From NCBI RefSeq assembly GCF_011043775.1, contig NZ_JAAKXY010000004.1, forward strand, positions 62,001-126,000: DNA of 64,000 nucleotides, given 5' to 3'. The stretch's first letter is position 1; each line of letters opens with the position of its first letter. The DNA comes from Natronolimnobius sp. AArcel1 (GTDB taxonomy: Archaea; Halobacteriota; Halobacteria; Halobacteriales; Natrialbaceae). The notes below the pieces were generated by a model. That model saw only the letters and a list, made by a program, of their open reading frames with translations. It made no database searches and had not been told where the DNA came from. Positions 50,558-58,708 of the stretch are shown piece by piece. The position numbers were made by a program, and so were the translations under genes.

Positions 50558-52192
50558 CTAATCGTGTCTGAACGACCGCTGGCCCGTAAACGCCATCGCG
50601 ATGTCGTGCTCGTTCGCGGCTTCGATCACATCGTCGTCGTTGACCGAGCCACCGGGCTGGACAACCGCCTCGATGCCCGCCTCGGCGGCTTCCTCGAGGC
50701 CGTCCGGGAACGGGAAGAAGGCGTCCGAAGCCATAACTGCGCCCTCGGCGTCCTTGCCTTCGGCGTGCTCGTCAGCCTTCATCGCTGCGAGGCGGACCGC
50801 GTCGACTCGAGAGACCTGTCCCATGCCGATGCCGACCGTCTCCGTGCCATCCGCAAAGAGGATACCGTTCGATTTCACGTGTTTGAGCGTCTGCCACGCG
50901 AAGGTCATCGACTCGAGTTCCTCGTCCGTTGGCTCGCGGTCAGTGACAACCTCGAGGTCGTCGACCGAAATCGATTGCAGGTCGCGTTCCTGAACGAGTC
51001 GGCCACCAACGAGGGGCTTCTCGGTGAAGCGTTCGGTGCGCTCGCCCAGTTCGCCCACGTCGAGGACACGCAGGTTATCCTTCTCGAAGAGCACCTCGAG
51101 GGCGTCCTCGCTGTAGCCGGGGGCAACGACGACCTCTTTGAACGAGTCGATGATCTGCTCGGCCGTCTCGGCGTCGCACTCGCGGTTCAGGGCGACGATG
51201 CCGCCAAAGGCGCTCATCGGGTCCGTCGAGAGGGCTTTCTCGTAGGCCTCGGCAAGCGAGTCAGCCGTGGCGCAGCCGGCGGGGTTGGTGTGTTTGATGA
51301 CCGCCGCTGCGGGCTCGTCGAACTCCTTGATCAGGTTGAGCGCGCCGTCGGCGTCGTTGTAGTTGTTGTACGAGAGTGCCTTCGCGCCCTCATTCAGCTG
51401 ATCGGCGTGGATAACGCTCGCTTCGTCACAGGTGTAATCGGCGTATACCGCCGCATCCTGATGGGGATTCTCCCCGTAGCGAAGCGTGTCGAGTCGGTCG
51501 TCGGAGACGAATCGTCGACCCGGTAGTCCGTCGTGGTCGTCACCGTCGGTGGTCGCCACGTCGGTGTCGACCGAGACCTCACCTGCCGCCGTATCGACCT
51601 CGACACTCCCCTCGGCGAACCACTTCACCGCACGCGGGTACGCGCGGAACTCGCCCTCGTAGAGAACGCGCTCTTTCAGGCTCTCGGCGTCGTCGCCCTC
51701 GTAGACCGGAATCGGCTCCTGTGTGACGATTGGGCCGCCGTCGACCTCGCTCTCTATGACCTCGCCGTCTCCGTCGGTCGCGTCGGTAACCACGTGGACC
51801 GTACAGCCCGTCACCGAGACGCCCGTCTCGAGTGCATCGCCCCAGGCATCCATGCCGGGGAACGCAGGCAGCAAGGAGGGGTGCACGTTCAGCGTCGTCG
51901 GCGCTTCCTCGAGGAAGGTGTCCGAGAGGATGCGCATGTAGCCATCCAGACAGACCAGATCGAACTCGTACTCCGAGAGAACCTCGAGCACAGCTTCTTC
52001 GTGTTCGCTGCGGCTCAGGTCGCCCTGTGGAACGACTTCGGTTGGAATCCCGCGCTCGGCTGCGGCCTCGAGCACCGGCGCGTCCTCGCTGTTTGTCAGT
52101 ACGACAGCGAGTTCGGCTCCGCCCGGTTGTCGGTCAGCGATATTCAACAGGTTGCGCCCTCGGTTGCCGGCCATCCCGGCGATTCGCGTCAT
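50558..52192 (-). CDS. purNH: PurN-PurH fusion: GAR transformylase and AICAR transformylase
   Basis: Two purine-synthesis steps in one chain of 544 residues. The N-terminal half (about 1-185) is a PurN-like GAR transformylase (MTRIAGMAGNRGRNLL..., DGYMRI, NVHPSLLPAF). The C-terminal half is the AICAR transformylase domain of PurH (RYGENPHQDA, KHTNPAG, SAFGGIVALNRE, EGAVMASDAFFPFPD, QPGGSVND). The IMP cyclohydrolase (MGS) domain of bacterial PurH is absent; archaea use PurO for that step. Start chosen at ATG 52192. Divergent from purB by 177 nt. Confidence 0.93.
   Translation of the reverse strand: MTRIAGMAGNRGRNLLNIADRQPGGAELAVVLTNSEDAPVLEAAAERGIPTEVVPQGDLSRSEHEEAVLEVLSEYEFDLVCLDGYMRILSDTFLEEAPTTLNVHPSLLPAFPGMDAWGDALETGVSVTGCTVHVVTDATDGDGEVIESEVDGGPIVTQEPIPVYEGDDAESLKERVLYEGEFRAYPRAVKWFAEGSVEVDTAAGEVSVDTDVATTDGDDHDGLPGRRFVSDDRLDTLRYGENPHQDAAVYADYTCDEASVIHADQLNEGAKALSYNNYNDADGALNLIKEFDEPAAAVIKHTNPAGCATADSLAEAYEKALSTDPMSAFGGIVALNRECDAETAEQIIDSFKEVVVAPGYSEDALEVLFEKDNLRVLDVGELGERTERFTEKPLVGGRLVQERDLQSISVDDLEVVTDREPTDEELESMTFAWQTLKHVKSNGILFADGTETVGIGMGQVSRVDAVRLAAMKADEHAEGKDAEGAVMASDAFFPFPDGLEEAAEAGIEAVVQPGGSVNDDDVIEAANEHDIAMAFTGQRSFRHD
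50563..50599. repeat. Copy 3 = true 3' end of purNH
   Basis: The 37 nt that end purNH on the minus strand (encoding the conserved MAFTGQRSFRHD tail). The match to copies 1 and 2 stops where purNH codon sequence continues, so this is the source copy. Confidence 0.85.
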
Positions 52193-52369
52193 ACTAGCAT
52201 GCCCAGCCGCGAACGGGAAAGCCGTTGCGGTCTTTCGGCTCGATGTGTTCACGTTCGTGTATTACTCGCTCGATAATTATCCGATGATTGCTCGAGATGT
52301 GCACACTCGTGGCTCTTTCAGGGGCTGGGTTTCGACACGCTTTTGGACCGTGCTGGAAAGGGTCGCACA

Positions 52370-53755
52370 ATGACCGAAACTGACGCACTGTACGCCGTGT
52401 CGCCGCTGGACGGCCGCTACAGTGGCCGGACCGCACCGCTGTCGCCCTATACGAGCGAAGCCGCCCTCATGCGCGCTCGCGTCCGCGTCGAAGTCGAGTA
52501 CCTGATCGCACTCGCAGACCTCGAGGCCACGCCCCTTGAGATCGATCTCGAAGAGCGCGAACACCTCCGTGGACTGTACAAGCACTTCGCCGAAGAGGAT
52601 GCCCAGTTAGTCAAGAAACTCGAGACAGAGGGTCACGCCGAGTTCGATGCGACGAACCACGACGTAAAAGCGGTGGAGTACTTCATCCGGCACAATCTCG
52701 GCGACGAAAGCGACGCGTCGGCCTGGATTCACTTCGGGTTGACCAGCGAGGACGTGAACAATCTCGCCCACCGGTTGCTCGTCCGTGACGCCGTCTCGGA
52801 AGTGCTCCTACCGGAACTGTACGAGTTGCAAGACACCCTCGCCGACATGGCCCGCGAACACCGCGACCTGCCGATGCTCGCCCGGACTCACGGACAGCCC
52901 GCGACGCCGACCACGTTCGGCAAGGAATTGGCCGTCTACGCTTCCCGTCTCGGGCGTGCAACCGGTCGCATCAAGACAGCAGCCGACGATCTGCGCGGCA
53001 AACTCGGCGGCGCATCTGGAACGTACGCCGCCCACGTCGCGGCGTATCCGGACGTCGACTGGCAGGCCTTCGCCGAGTCGTTCATCACCGAGGGACTCAG
53101 CCTCGAGTTCGAGCCACTGACGACGCAGGTCAACCCGTGTGACGACCTCGCGGCCGTCTTCGACGCCTTCCGCGGCGCGAACGACGTCCTCCTTGATCTC
53201 GATCTGGATATGTGGCTCTACGTCTCGGATCGCTACCTCGGCCAGGAAGCAGTCGAAGGCGAAACCGGCTCCTCGACGATGCCCCACAAGGTCAACCCTA
53301 TCGACTTCGAAAACAGCGAAGGCAACCTCTCGAAGGCGAACTCGGATCTGACGTTCCTCGCCGACTACGTCACTACCTCGAGGCTCCAGCGCGACCTTTC
53401 GGACTCGACCGTCAAGCGCAACATCGGCTCGGCATTCGCTCACTGCCTGATCGGCTACACCAAGGCCGCGACCGGTCTCTCGAAGGTCGTCCCCAACGAA
53501 CACGTCATGCGCGACGACCTCGAGTCGACCCCCGTAATCATCGGCGAGGCCGTCCAGACGATCCTCCGGCGCGAAGGCCAGGAAGACGCCTACGAGCAGG
53601 TCAAAGCCCTCACGCGCGGAAAGTCGGTTACGCTCGCGGACTTCCGAGAGCTGTTCGACGACCTCGAGGTCGACGAATCGGTTCGTGAAGAACTTCGCGA
53701 GTTGACGCCGACCGGGTATACGGGCGTCGCAGACGAACTGGTCGACGACGCGTAA
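52370..53755 (+). CDS. purB: Adenylosuccinate lyase
   Basis: Cleaves SAICAR and adenylosuccinate, releasing fumarate, in purine synthesis. Start at ATG 52370 (MTETDALYAVSPLDGRYSG); the 461 residues include the superfamily signature SSTMPHKVNPIDFEN, LARTHGQPATPTTFGKE and NPCDDLAAVFDAFRGAND. Length is usual for the enzyme. It is divergent from purNH, so both purine genes may share upstream regulation, although no clear shared operator was seen. Confidence 0.96.
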   Translation: MTETDALYAVSPLDGRYSGRTAPLSPYTSEAALMRARVRVEVEYLIALADLEATPLEIDLEEREHLRGLYKHFAEEDAQLVKKLETEGHAEFDATNHDVKAVEYFIRHNLGDESDASAWIHFGLTSEDVNNLAHRLLVRDAVSEVLLPELYELQDTLADMAREHRDLPMLARTHGQPATPTTFGKELAVYASRLGRATGRIKTAADDLRGKLGGASGTYAAHVAAYPDVDWQAFAESFITEGLSLEFEPLTTQVNPCDDLAAVFDAFRGANDVLLDLDLDMWLYVSDRYLGQEAVEGETGSSTMPHKVNPIDFENSEGNLSKANSDLTFLADYVTTSRLQRDLSDSTVKRNIGSAFAHCLIGYTKAATGLSKVVPNEHVMRDDLESTPVIIGEAVQTILRREGQEDAYEQVKALTRGKSVTLADFRELFDDLEVDESVREELRELTPTGYTGVADELVDDA

Positions 53756-53783
53756 GCGGTTATTCCGTCAAAAGACGGCTCTA

Positions 53784-54872
53784 TTAGATTCCGAGCGACT
53801 CGAGCGTTGACTCGAGCGTATCTGCTGCCGTCTCAATATCCGACAGTCGAACGTACTCGCGTTCGGCGTGCGCAACCCCGCCCTCGTCGTCCGAGAGCAC
53901 GCCCGGGCCGAAGACGACGGTGGGCGCGTGGGTCGCAAAGAAGCCGGCTTCGGTCGCCGCACCAAACGGACGCACCTCGCCGCCGCTTTCGTCTGCCAGC
54001 GTCTGCACCAGCGGATCGTCTGACTCCGTCACGAACGCCTTCGGGAACGGTGTGTCGGGGCGGATGAGGTCGACTGACGCCTCGAGCGCATCCGGAACGC
54101 GTTCCTCGAGATACTCCTGCAGCGCCCCCTGGAACGATTCGCTCGTCTCCGGTGGGACGCTGCGCCGGTCGAACGTGAGCGTTGTCGCGTCGGGAACGCG
54201 ATTTGGCGCTTCACCGGCCTCGAGCATCGTCGCCGTCAGCTTCGGTTCGCCAAGGACGTCGTCTGCGCCTGGGCCTGCATCGTCGTCGTAGCTCCGAAGC
54301 GCCTCGAGCACGCTCGAGAGCCCGAAAACGGCGTTTCGGTCGGCGGGCACTTTTGCGGCGTGGCCGCTCTCTCCGTCGATCGTGATCGTCCCCTCGCACT
54401 GGCCTCGAGCGGCAATGCAGACGTCGAGATCGGTCGGCTCGCCGACGATGAACCTGTCTGCAGCGGGAGCCAGCGACTCCTCGAGTCCCGCCGCGCCAGT
54501 CATCAGCGTCTCCTCGTCGGTGGTGATCGCAAGCGTCAGTGTCCCGGCCTCGGGCTCGACACGCAGAAACGCGGCGAGCAGGGCCGCAAGTGGTCCCTTC
54601 GCGTCGCACGCACCGCGTCCGCGGACGATGTCGCCCTCGCGTTCGTAGGGGACGTGCGGAGCGACGGTGTCGATGTGGGTGTTCAGGACGATGTGCGGGC
54701 CGTCAGCGTTGCCGTGGCCGCGTGTTGCGAGCACGTTTCCGAGATTGTCGACTTCGGGCTCGAGGCCGGCGTCCTCGAGCGTGTCGACCAGCAGATCACG
54801 CATTTCGGTCACGTCCTCGTGTGAGGGCGTCGAGACGGCGTCGGCGTGGAACTGGGCGATATCGAACGCCAT
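53784..54872 (-). CDS. dapE: Succinyl-diaminopimelate desuccinylase-like M20 peptidase
   Basis: Metallopeptidase that removes succinate from N-succinyl-LL-DAP in the lysine pathway. The 362 residues show metal ligands in LNTHIDTV, GRGACDAKGPLAALL and TTDEETLMTGA. The start ATG 54870-54872 overlaps the lysA stop by one base, so it is the last gene of the lysine operon. Related M20 enzymes (carboxypeptidase, ArgE) look similar; the operon context decides for DapE. Confidence 0.88.
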   Translation of the reverse strand: MAFDIAQFHADAVSTPSHEDVTEMRDLLVDTLEDAGLEPEVDNLGNVLATRGHGNADGPHIVLNTHIDTVAPHVPYEREGDIVRGRGACDAKGPLAALLAAFLRVEPEAGTLTLAITTDEETLMTGAAGLEESLAPAADRFIVGEPTDLDVCIAARGQCEGTITIDGESGHAAKVPADRNAVFGLSSVLEALRSYDDDAGPGADDVLGEPKLTATMLEAGEAPNRVPDATTLTFDRRSVPPETSESFQGALQEYLEERVPDALEASVDLIRPDTPFPKAFVTESDDPLVQTLADESGGEVRPFGAATEAGFFATHAPTVVFGPGVLSDDEGGVAHAEREYVRLSDIETAADTLESTLESLGI

Positions 54873-56107
54873 TACTGCTCGAGTCGCGTCACGTCCTCGA
54901 GTGTCTCTCGACGGCGTCCAATGCGCGCCTCGCCGTCCTCGAGGACGACCTCGGCTGGCTTTGGCTGCGAGTGGAACTGATTCGCGAGTTCGTAGCCGTA
55001 GGAGCCGGCGTTGCCGATTGCGAGGATATCGTTGCGCTCCGGTCGCGCAATCGGTCGGTCGTGGGCGAAGACGTCCGCGCTGGTACAGACCGGGCCGCCG
55101 ACGGTAACCTCGAGCGGCTCGCGGCCGGGCGCGCTGACGTTCAGCATCGGGTGGTAAGACCCGAACATCGCCGGGCGGATCAGCGTCGAGAGACTGGCGT
55201 CGACGCCGACGACGGTCGTGTCGGGTGCCTCCTTGATCGTGTTGACTTCCGAGAGGATCAGCCCCGCGTCGGCGACGATGTATCGGCCGGGCTCGAGTTT
55301 GAGTTGTGCCTCGAGGTCGCCGACGGCGTCGCGGACCATGTTTGACGTTTTTGTGAGGTCGAGCGGCTGTTCGTCCTCGCGGTAGGGAACGCCGTAACCG
55401 CCGCCGATATCGACGAATTCGAGGTCGTCGTCGCCGACGCGGCGGGCCATGTCGCCGATGCGCTCGATTGCTCGGCAGTGGTCCTCGAGGTCGTCGGTCA
55501 GAACGCCGCTGCCGGCGTGGGCATGAATCCCGACGAGGTCGAAGTCCTCGCGCACGCGGTCTGCGACCTCGGGAACGCGCTCGTAGGGAATCCCGAACTT
55601 CGCGTCCGCGCCGGTTGCGACCTTCTCGTGGTGACCCGTTCCGATACCCGGATTGATTCGGATGGCGATTCGGCCGTCGTAGCCGCGTTCGTTGAGGCGC
55701 TCGAGCGTGTCGAGCGCGCCGATGGTGATCGTCAGTCCAGGGTTTTCCGCCCCTAACTCTGCGGCGTAATCGAGGTCGTGTGCGGGTGGGTTGACCGCCG
55801 TGTACTGGAGTTCGTTCGGATCCGCGCCTGCCTCAATCGAGCGCTGGAGTTCTCCCCAGGCAGCACACTCGATGGTGCCGCCGGCCTCGAGGACGGCCTC
55901 GAGCACCGCCTTTCCAGTGTGAGCCTTCGCGGCGTACATGACGTGTGCGTCCGGAAACGCGTTCGAAAAGCGGGTATAGTTCGCTTTCACGCGATCGAGA
56001 TCCATCACATACAGCGGCGTGTCGTACTCGGAAGCGAGATCCTCGAGTTGCTCGAGGTCCCAGTCGTCGAGCCGGCGGACAGCCAGTGACTCGGCGTTGT
56101 CGGTCAT
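54872..56107 (-). CDS. lysA: Diaminopimelate decarboxylase
   Basis: PLP enzyme making lysine from meso-DAP. Start ATG 56107 (MTDNAESLAVRRLDDWDL); the frame is open upstream but without family similarity. The 411 residues contain the PLP lysine K61 (MYAAKAHTG), GIHAHAGSG, DIGGGYGVPY and the C-terminal GGPVCTSADVFAHDRP and GNAGSYGYELANQF motifs. It is followed directly by dapE; from memory haloarchaea often have dapF between lysA and dapE, which is missing here. Confidence 0.95.
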   Translation of the reverse strand: MTDNAESLAVRRLDDWDLEQLEDLASEYDTPLYVMDLDRVKANYTRFSNAFPDAHVMYAAKAHTGKAVLEAVLEAGGTIECAAWGELQRSIEAGADPNELQYTAVNPPAHDLDYAAELGAENPGLTITIGALDTLERLNERGYDGRIAIRINPGIGTGHHEKVATGADAKFGIPYERVPEVADRVREDFDLVGIHAHAGSGVLTDDLEDHCRAIERIGDMARRVGDDDLEFVDIGGGYGVPYREDEQPLDLTKTSNMVRDAVGDLEAQLKLEPGRYIVADAGLILSEVNTIKEAPDTTVVGVDASLSTLIRPAMFGSYHPMLNVSAPGREPLEVTVGGPVCTSADVFAHDRPIARPERNDILAIGNAGSYGYELANQFHSQPKPAEVVLEDGEARIGRRRETLEDVTRLEQ

Positions 56108-56277
56108 TACCCGCTTCAAGTGACCGCGAGGATTCAAGCGTTTGGGTTCGGAGTTGTGCGTCCGCCGTCTCAGAGTGTGTGGGGATGATACCGTCACCTG
56201 TGTCCTCGAGTTTGTCACAGTCGCCCGGTTAGTGAACCAGAAACAGAATTAAGTAATTCGGAGTGGAAGTATTACCC
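56108..56277. other. Divergent promoter region between lysA and vapB
   Basis: 170 nt. The TATA-like ttaagta (about 56249-56255) sits about 28 nt before vapB ATG 56278, so vapB is probably leaderless. No further gene. Confidence 0.6.
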
Positions 56278-56292
56278 ATGTCAAGTAATACT
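56268..56292. promoter_or_regulatory. vapBC autoregulatory dyad
   Basis: agtattac (56268-56275) is the exact reverse complement of gtaatact (56285-56292), 9 nt apart, overlapping the vapB start codon. A place typical for the antitoxin to bind and repress its own operon. A role is inferred. Confidence 0.65.
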
Positions 56293-56583
56293 ACCGGCGA
56301 AGAGCGTATTGTCTCTGTCACCGAAAAAGGACAGGCGACGATTCCGAAGCAACTCCGGGAGAAACACGGGATTCCTGCACCAGGGCGGGTCAAATTCGTC
56401 GAGAACGAAGACGGAGAAATCGTTGTTCATCCGGTGGGTTCAATGCGCGAGTTCCGCGGCCTCGAGCGCGACGGCAGCGAGGACCAGCCTGCAACAGCAG
56501 TTCTTCGCGAGGAACGCGACCGTGACAAACAGCGAGCGGATGACCTCGTCGAGCGCTTTTCCAGCGAGTCAGAGGACGCATGA
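56278..56583 (+). CDS. vapB: AbrB-type antitoxin VapB
   Basis: A 101-residue protein starting MSSNTTGEERIVSVTEKGQ at ATG 56278. The AbrB/SpoVT swapped-hairpin DNA-binding domain is clear (RIVSVTEKGQATIPKQLREKHGIPAPGRVKFVENEDGEIVVHPV). The C-terminal part is acidic/basic mixed and probably wraps the toxin. It overlaps vapC by four bases (ATGA). Together they form a toxin-antitoxin module on the strand opposite to the lysine operon. Confidence 0.9.
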   Translation: MSSNTTGEERIVSVTEKGQATIPKQLREKHGIPAPGRVKFVENEDGEIVVHPVGSMREFRGLERDGSEDQPATAVLREERDRDKQRADDLVERFSSESEDA

Positions 56584-56993
56584 CAGAGACGATTGTGTTC
56601 GATACGGAGCCGCTCATTGCCTACTTGGACGACGAGCCAGGGAGTGATACTGTCGAAACGTGGATCGACCGCGTTGCCGCCGGTGAGGTTGAGGGGTATA
56701 TCAGTCCAGTAACGAAAACAGAGGTTCTCTACGTTGGTTCTCGGGTTGGGTTCCGTCCTGGGGCTGTCCGGGCAAGCCTCGAGCGTCTCGAAGAGTTGGG
56801 GGTCTCAGTCTCCGATCCGCGCGAGTGTTGGGACAGTGCAGCAGCCCTCAAAGAAGCGTACACGATGGCACTCGGCGATGCATATGCCCTTGCAACAGCT
56901 GATACTGTGGATGGGGCACTTCTCGTCGGTGCCGACGATGATTTCGATGATGTAGACGCCGACATCGTACGGTTCCGCGACGAGCCAGCGTAA
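56580..56993 (+). CDS. vapC: PIN-domain toxin VapC
   Basis: Probable tRNA- or rRNA-cleaving endoribonuclease toxin, neutralised by VapB. The 137 residues carry the PIN acids D8 (VFDTEPL), E48 (TKTEVLY), D100 (ALGDAYALATA) and D119/D120 (GADDDFDD). Start ATG 56580 overlaps the vapB stop. It separates dapD from lysA. The substrate RNA is not predictable from sequence. Confidence 0.9.
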   Translation: MTETIVFDTEPLIAYLDDEPGSDTVETWIDRVAAGEVEGYISPVTKTEVLYVGSRVGFRPGAVRASLERLEELGVSVSDPRECWDSAAALKEAYTMALGDAYALATADTVDGALLVGADDDFDDVDADIVRFRDEPA

Positions 56994-57050
56994 CGACTCG
57001 TCGAATCACCAGCGTGGAATATATTGGACCGAAACGAAACGTGGTGGTCG

Positions 57051-57887
57051 TTATTCGCGCAGCGCGTCTTCTCGCTCGGTCGCCTCGAGCGTCTCTTCTT
57101 CGACATCAGTCGCGACGACGGCAGGCTTGAACGCACCGCCCTCGAAGAGGTCGTGATCGCTGACGGAGGATTCGACGAAGCGCGTGAACGCACGGCGGTT
57201 TGCGGGCAGTTCGCCGTAAATGACCTCTTCCTCGACAAGGTCGTAGACCGGAATTCGCGGCGTCAGCAGCGTGTTCTCGCCGACGATGCTGTTTTCGCCG
57301 ACGACGAATCCAGAGGTGACGCGACAGCCAGCGCCGAGCGAGACGTTGTCCTCGACGATGACCGGGGCGGACTCGACGGGCTCGAGGACACCGCCGATGA
57401 GCGTGTTCGCGCCGAGTTTGACGTTCTCACCGATCTGGGCGCAGGAACCGACCGTATCACAGGAGTCGACGAGCGTGCCGTCGCCGACGTACGCGCCGAT
57501 GTTGACGAAGCTCGGGCTCATCATAATGCAATCAGAACCGAGGTACGCACCGCGGCGGACGGCCGTCCCATTCGGTGTGTTTCGGGTGCCACGCTCGCCC
57601 AAGTCCTCGGTCTCTCGGAGCGGGAGCACATCGTAGTGCTCGACGCCGCCGTACTCGAAGGCCTGATTCTCGCGCAGGCCGAAATTGAGCAGAATTCCTT
57701 GTTTGACCCACTCGTTGGCCCCCCACTCGCCACCGCGCTTTTCGGCTGCGCGGATGTCGCCGTCCTCGAGTGCGGACAAGAATGCCTCGAGCGTGGCGTG
57801 TTCGTCCTCGCCGGCGGACTGGGCGTCGACCTCGCCGTTCTGTTTGCGCTCCCACAGCGTCTCGATGTCGGTCTCGAGCGTACTCAT
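57051..57887 (-). CDS. dapD: 2,3,4,5-tetrahydropyridine-2,6-dicarboxylate N-succinyltransferase
   Basis: Third step of the succinylase branch to DAP and lysine. The 278 residues have the left-handed beta-helix made of hexapeptide repeats (VNIGAYVGDGTLVDSCDTVGSCAQIGENVKLGANTLIGGVLEPV) with RRGAYLGSDCIMMSPSFVN before it, as in DapD. Start ATG 57887 (MSTLETDIETLWERKQ). It lies 53 nt after dapB. The downstream gene lysA is separated by the inserted vapBC pair. Confidence 0.93.
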   Translation of the reverse strand: MSTLETDIETLWERKQNGEVDAQSAGEDEHATLEAFLSALEDGDIRAAEKRGGEWGANEWVKQGILLNFGLRENQAFEYGGVEHYDVLPLRETEDLGERGTRNTPNGTAVRRGAYLGSDCIMMSPSFVNIGAYVGDGTLVDSCDTVGSCAQIGENVKLGANTLIGGVLEPVESAPVIVEDNVSLGAGCRVTSGFVVGENSIVGENTLLTPRIPVYDLVEEEVIYGELPANRRAFTRFVESSVSDHDLFEGGAFKPAVVATDVEEETLEATEREDALRE

Positions 57888-57940
57888 GACTGTCCGAGGA
57901 TGGCGGGTGCAGGGCTAAAATTCCATCCATTCGCGCCGAC

Positions 57941-58708
57941 TCAATCGGCGAGGACGTCCGCGAAATCGTAGCTTCCGGGTTCGCGGTCGGCAAGCCAGAC
58001 CGCCGCGTCGACTGCGCCAGCGGCGAAGACGCCGCGATCCTCGGCGCGATGGGTCAGTCGGACCTCCTCGTGATTGTCCGCGATGACAATTTCGTGCTCG
58101 CCGGTCACGTTCCCCGCTCGGAGAACATGGACGCCGATTTCGCCTTCCTCGCGCGGATCGAAGCCTTCGCGGCCGTGTTTCCGGCCGCTAAAGTCGCCAT
58201 TCGCTTCGATCTCCTCGAGCAAGCGATTCGCCGTCCCGCTGGGTGCGTCGCGTTTCTGGTTGTGATGCGTCTCGACGAGTTCCACGTCGTAGCCCGCCAG
58301 ATCCTGGACGGCGTCGCCGACGACGTTGACGAGCGCCTGGACGCCGCGGGCGAAGTTCGGCGCGTGAAGGAGCGGGGTGGCTTCGCTCGTCGCCTCGAGG
58401 TGCTCACGCTGGTCGTCGTCGAAACCCGTCGTGCCCGTAACGAACGCAACGCCCGCGTTGGCACAGGCCTGGGCGTACTCGAGGGCGGAGTCAGGACCGG
58501 TGAAATCGATCACGGCCGTCGGCTCGTACTCGTGGACGAGGTCCGCGAACTCGCGTGCGGGTTCGACAGCAATGCCATCGACCGTTGCGCCGTCGGGATC
58601 GCGATTCACCGCAAACGCGACCTCGCAGTCGTCGTGCTTGTCGACGGCGGCAATCACTTCCTGTCCCATCCGGCCCGTCGCGCCGGTGACGCCGATCCGA
58701 ACCGTCAT
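57941..58708 (-). CDS. dapB: 4-hydroxy-tetrahydrodipicolinate reductase
   Basis: NAD(P)H-dependent reductase of the DAP pathway, 255 residues. The nucleotide loop is GVTGATGRMGQEVI, TGTTGFDDDQ follows, and the substrate motif ETHHNQKRDAPSGTA is the DapB signature. The start ATG overlaps the dapA stop by four bases (ATGA), so the two are translationally coupled. Confidence 0.95.
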   Translation of the reverse strand: MTVRIGVTGATGRMGQEVIAAVDKHDDCEVAFAVNRDPDGATVDGIAVEPAREFADLVHEYEPTAVIDFTGPDSALEYAQACANAGVAFVTGTTGFDDDQREHLEATSEATPLLHAPNFARGVQALVNVVGDAVQDLAGYDVELVETHHNQKRDAPSGTANRLLEEIEANGDFSGRKHGREGFDPREEGEIGVHVLRAGNVTGEHEIVIADNHEEVRLTHRAEDRGVFAAGAVDAAVWLADREPGSYDFADVLAD

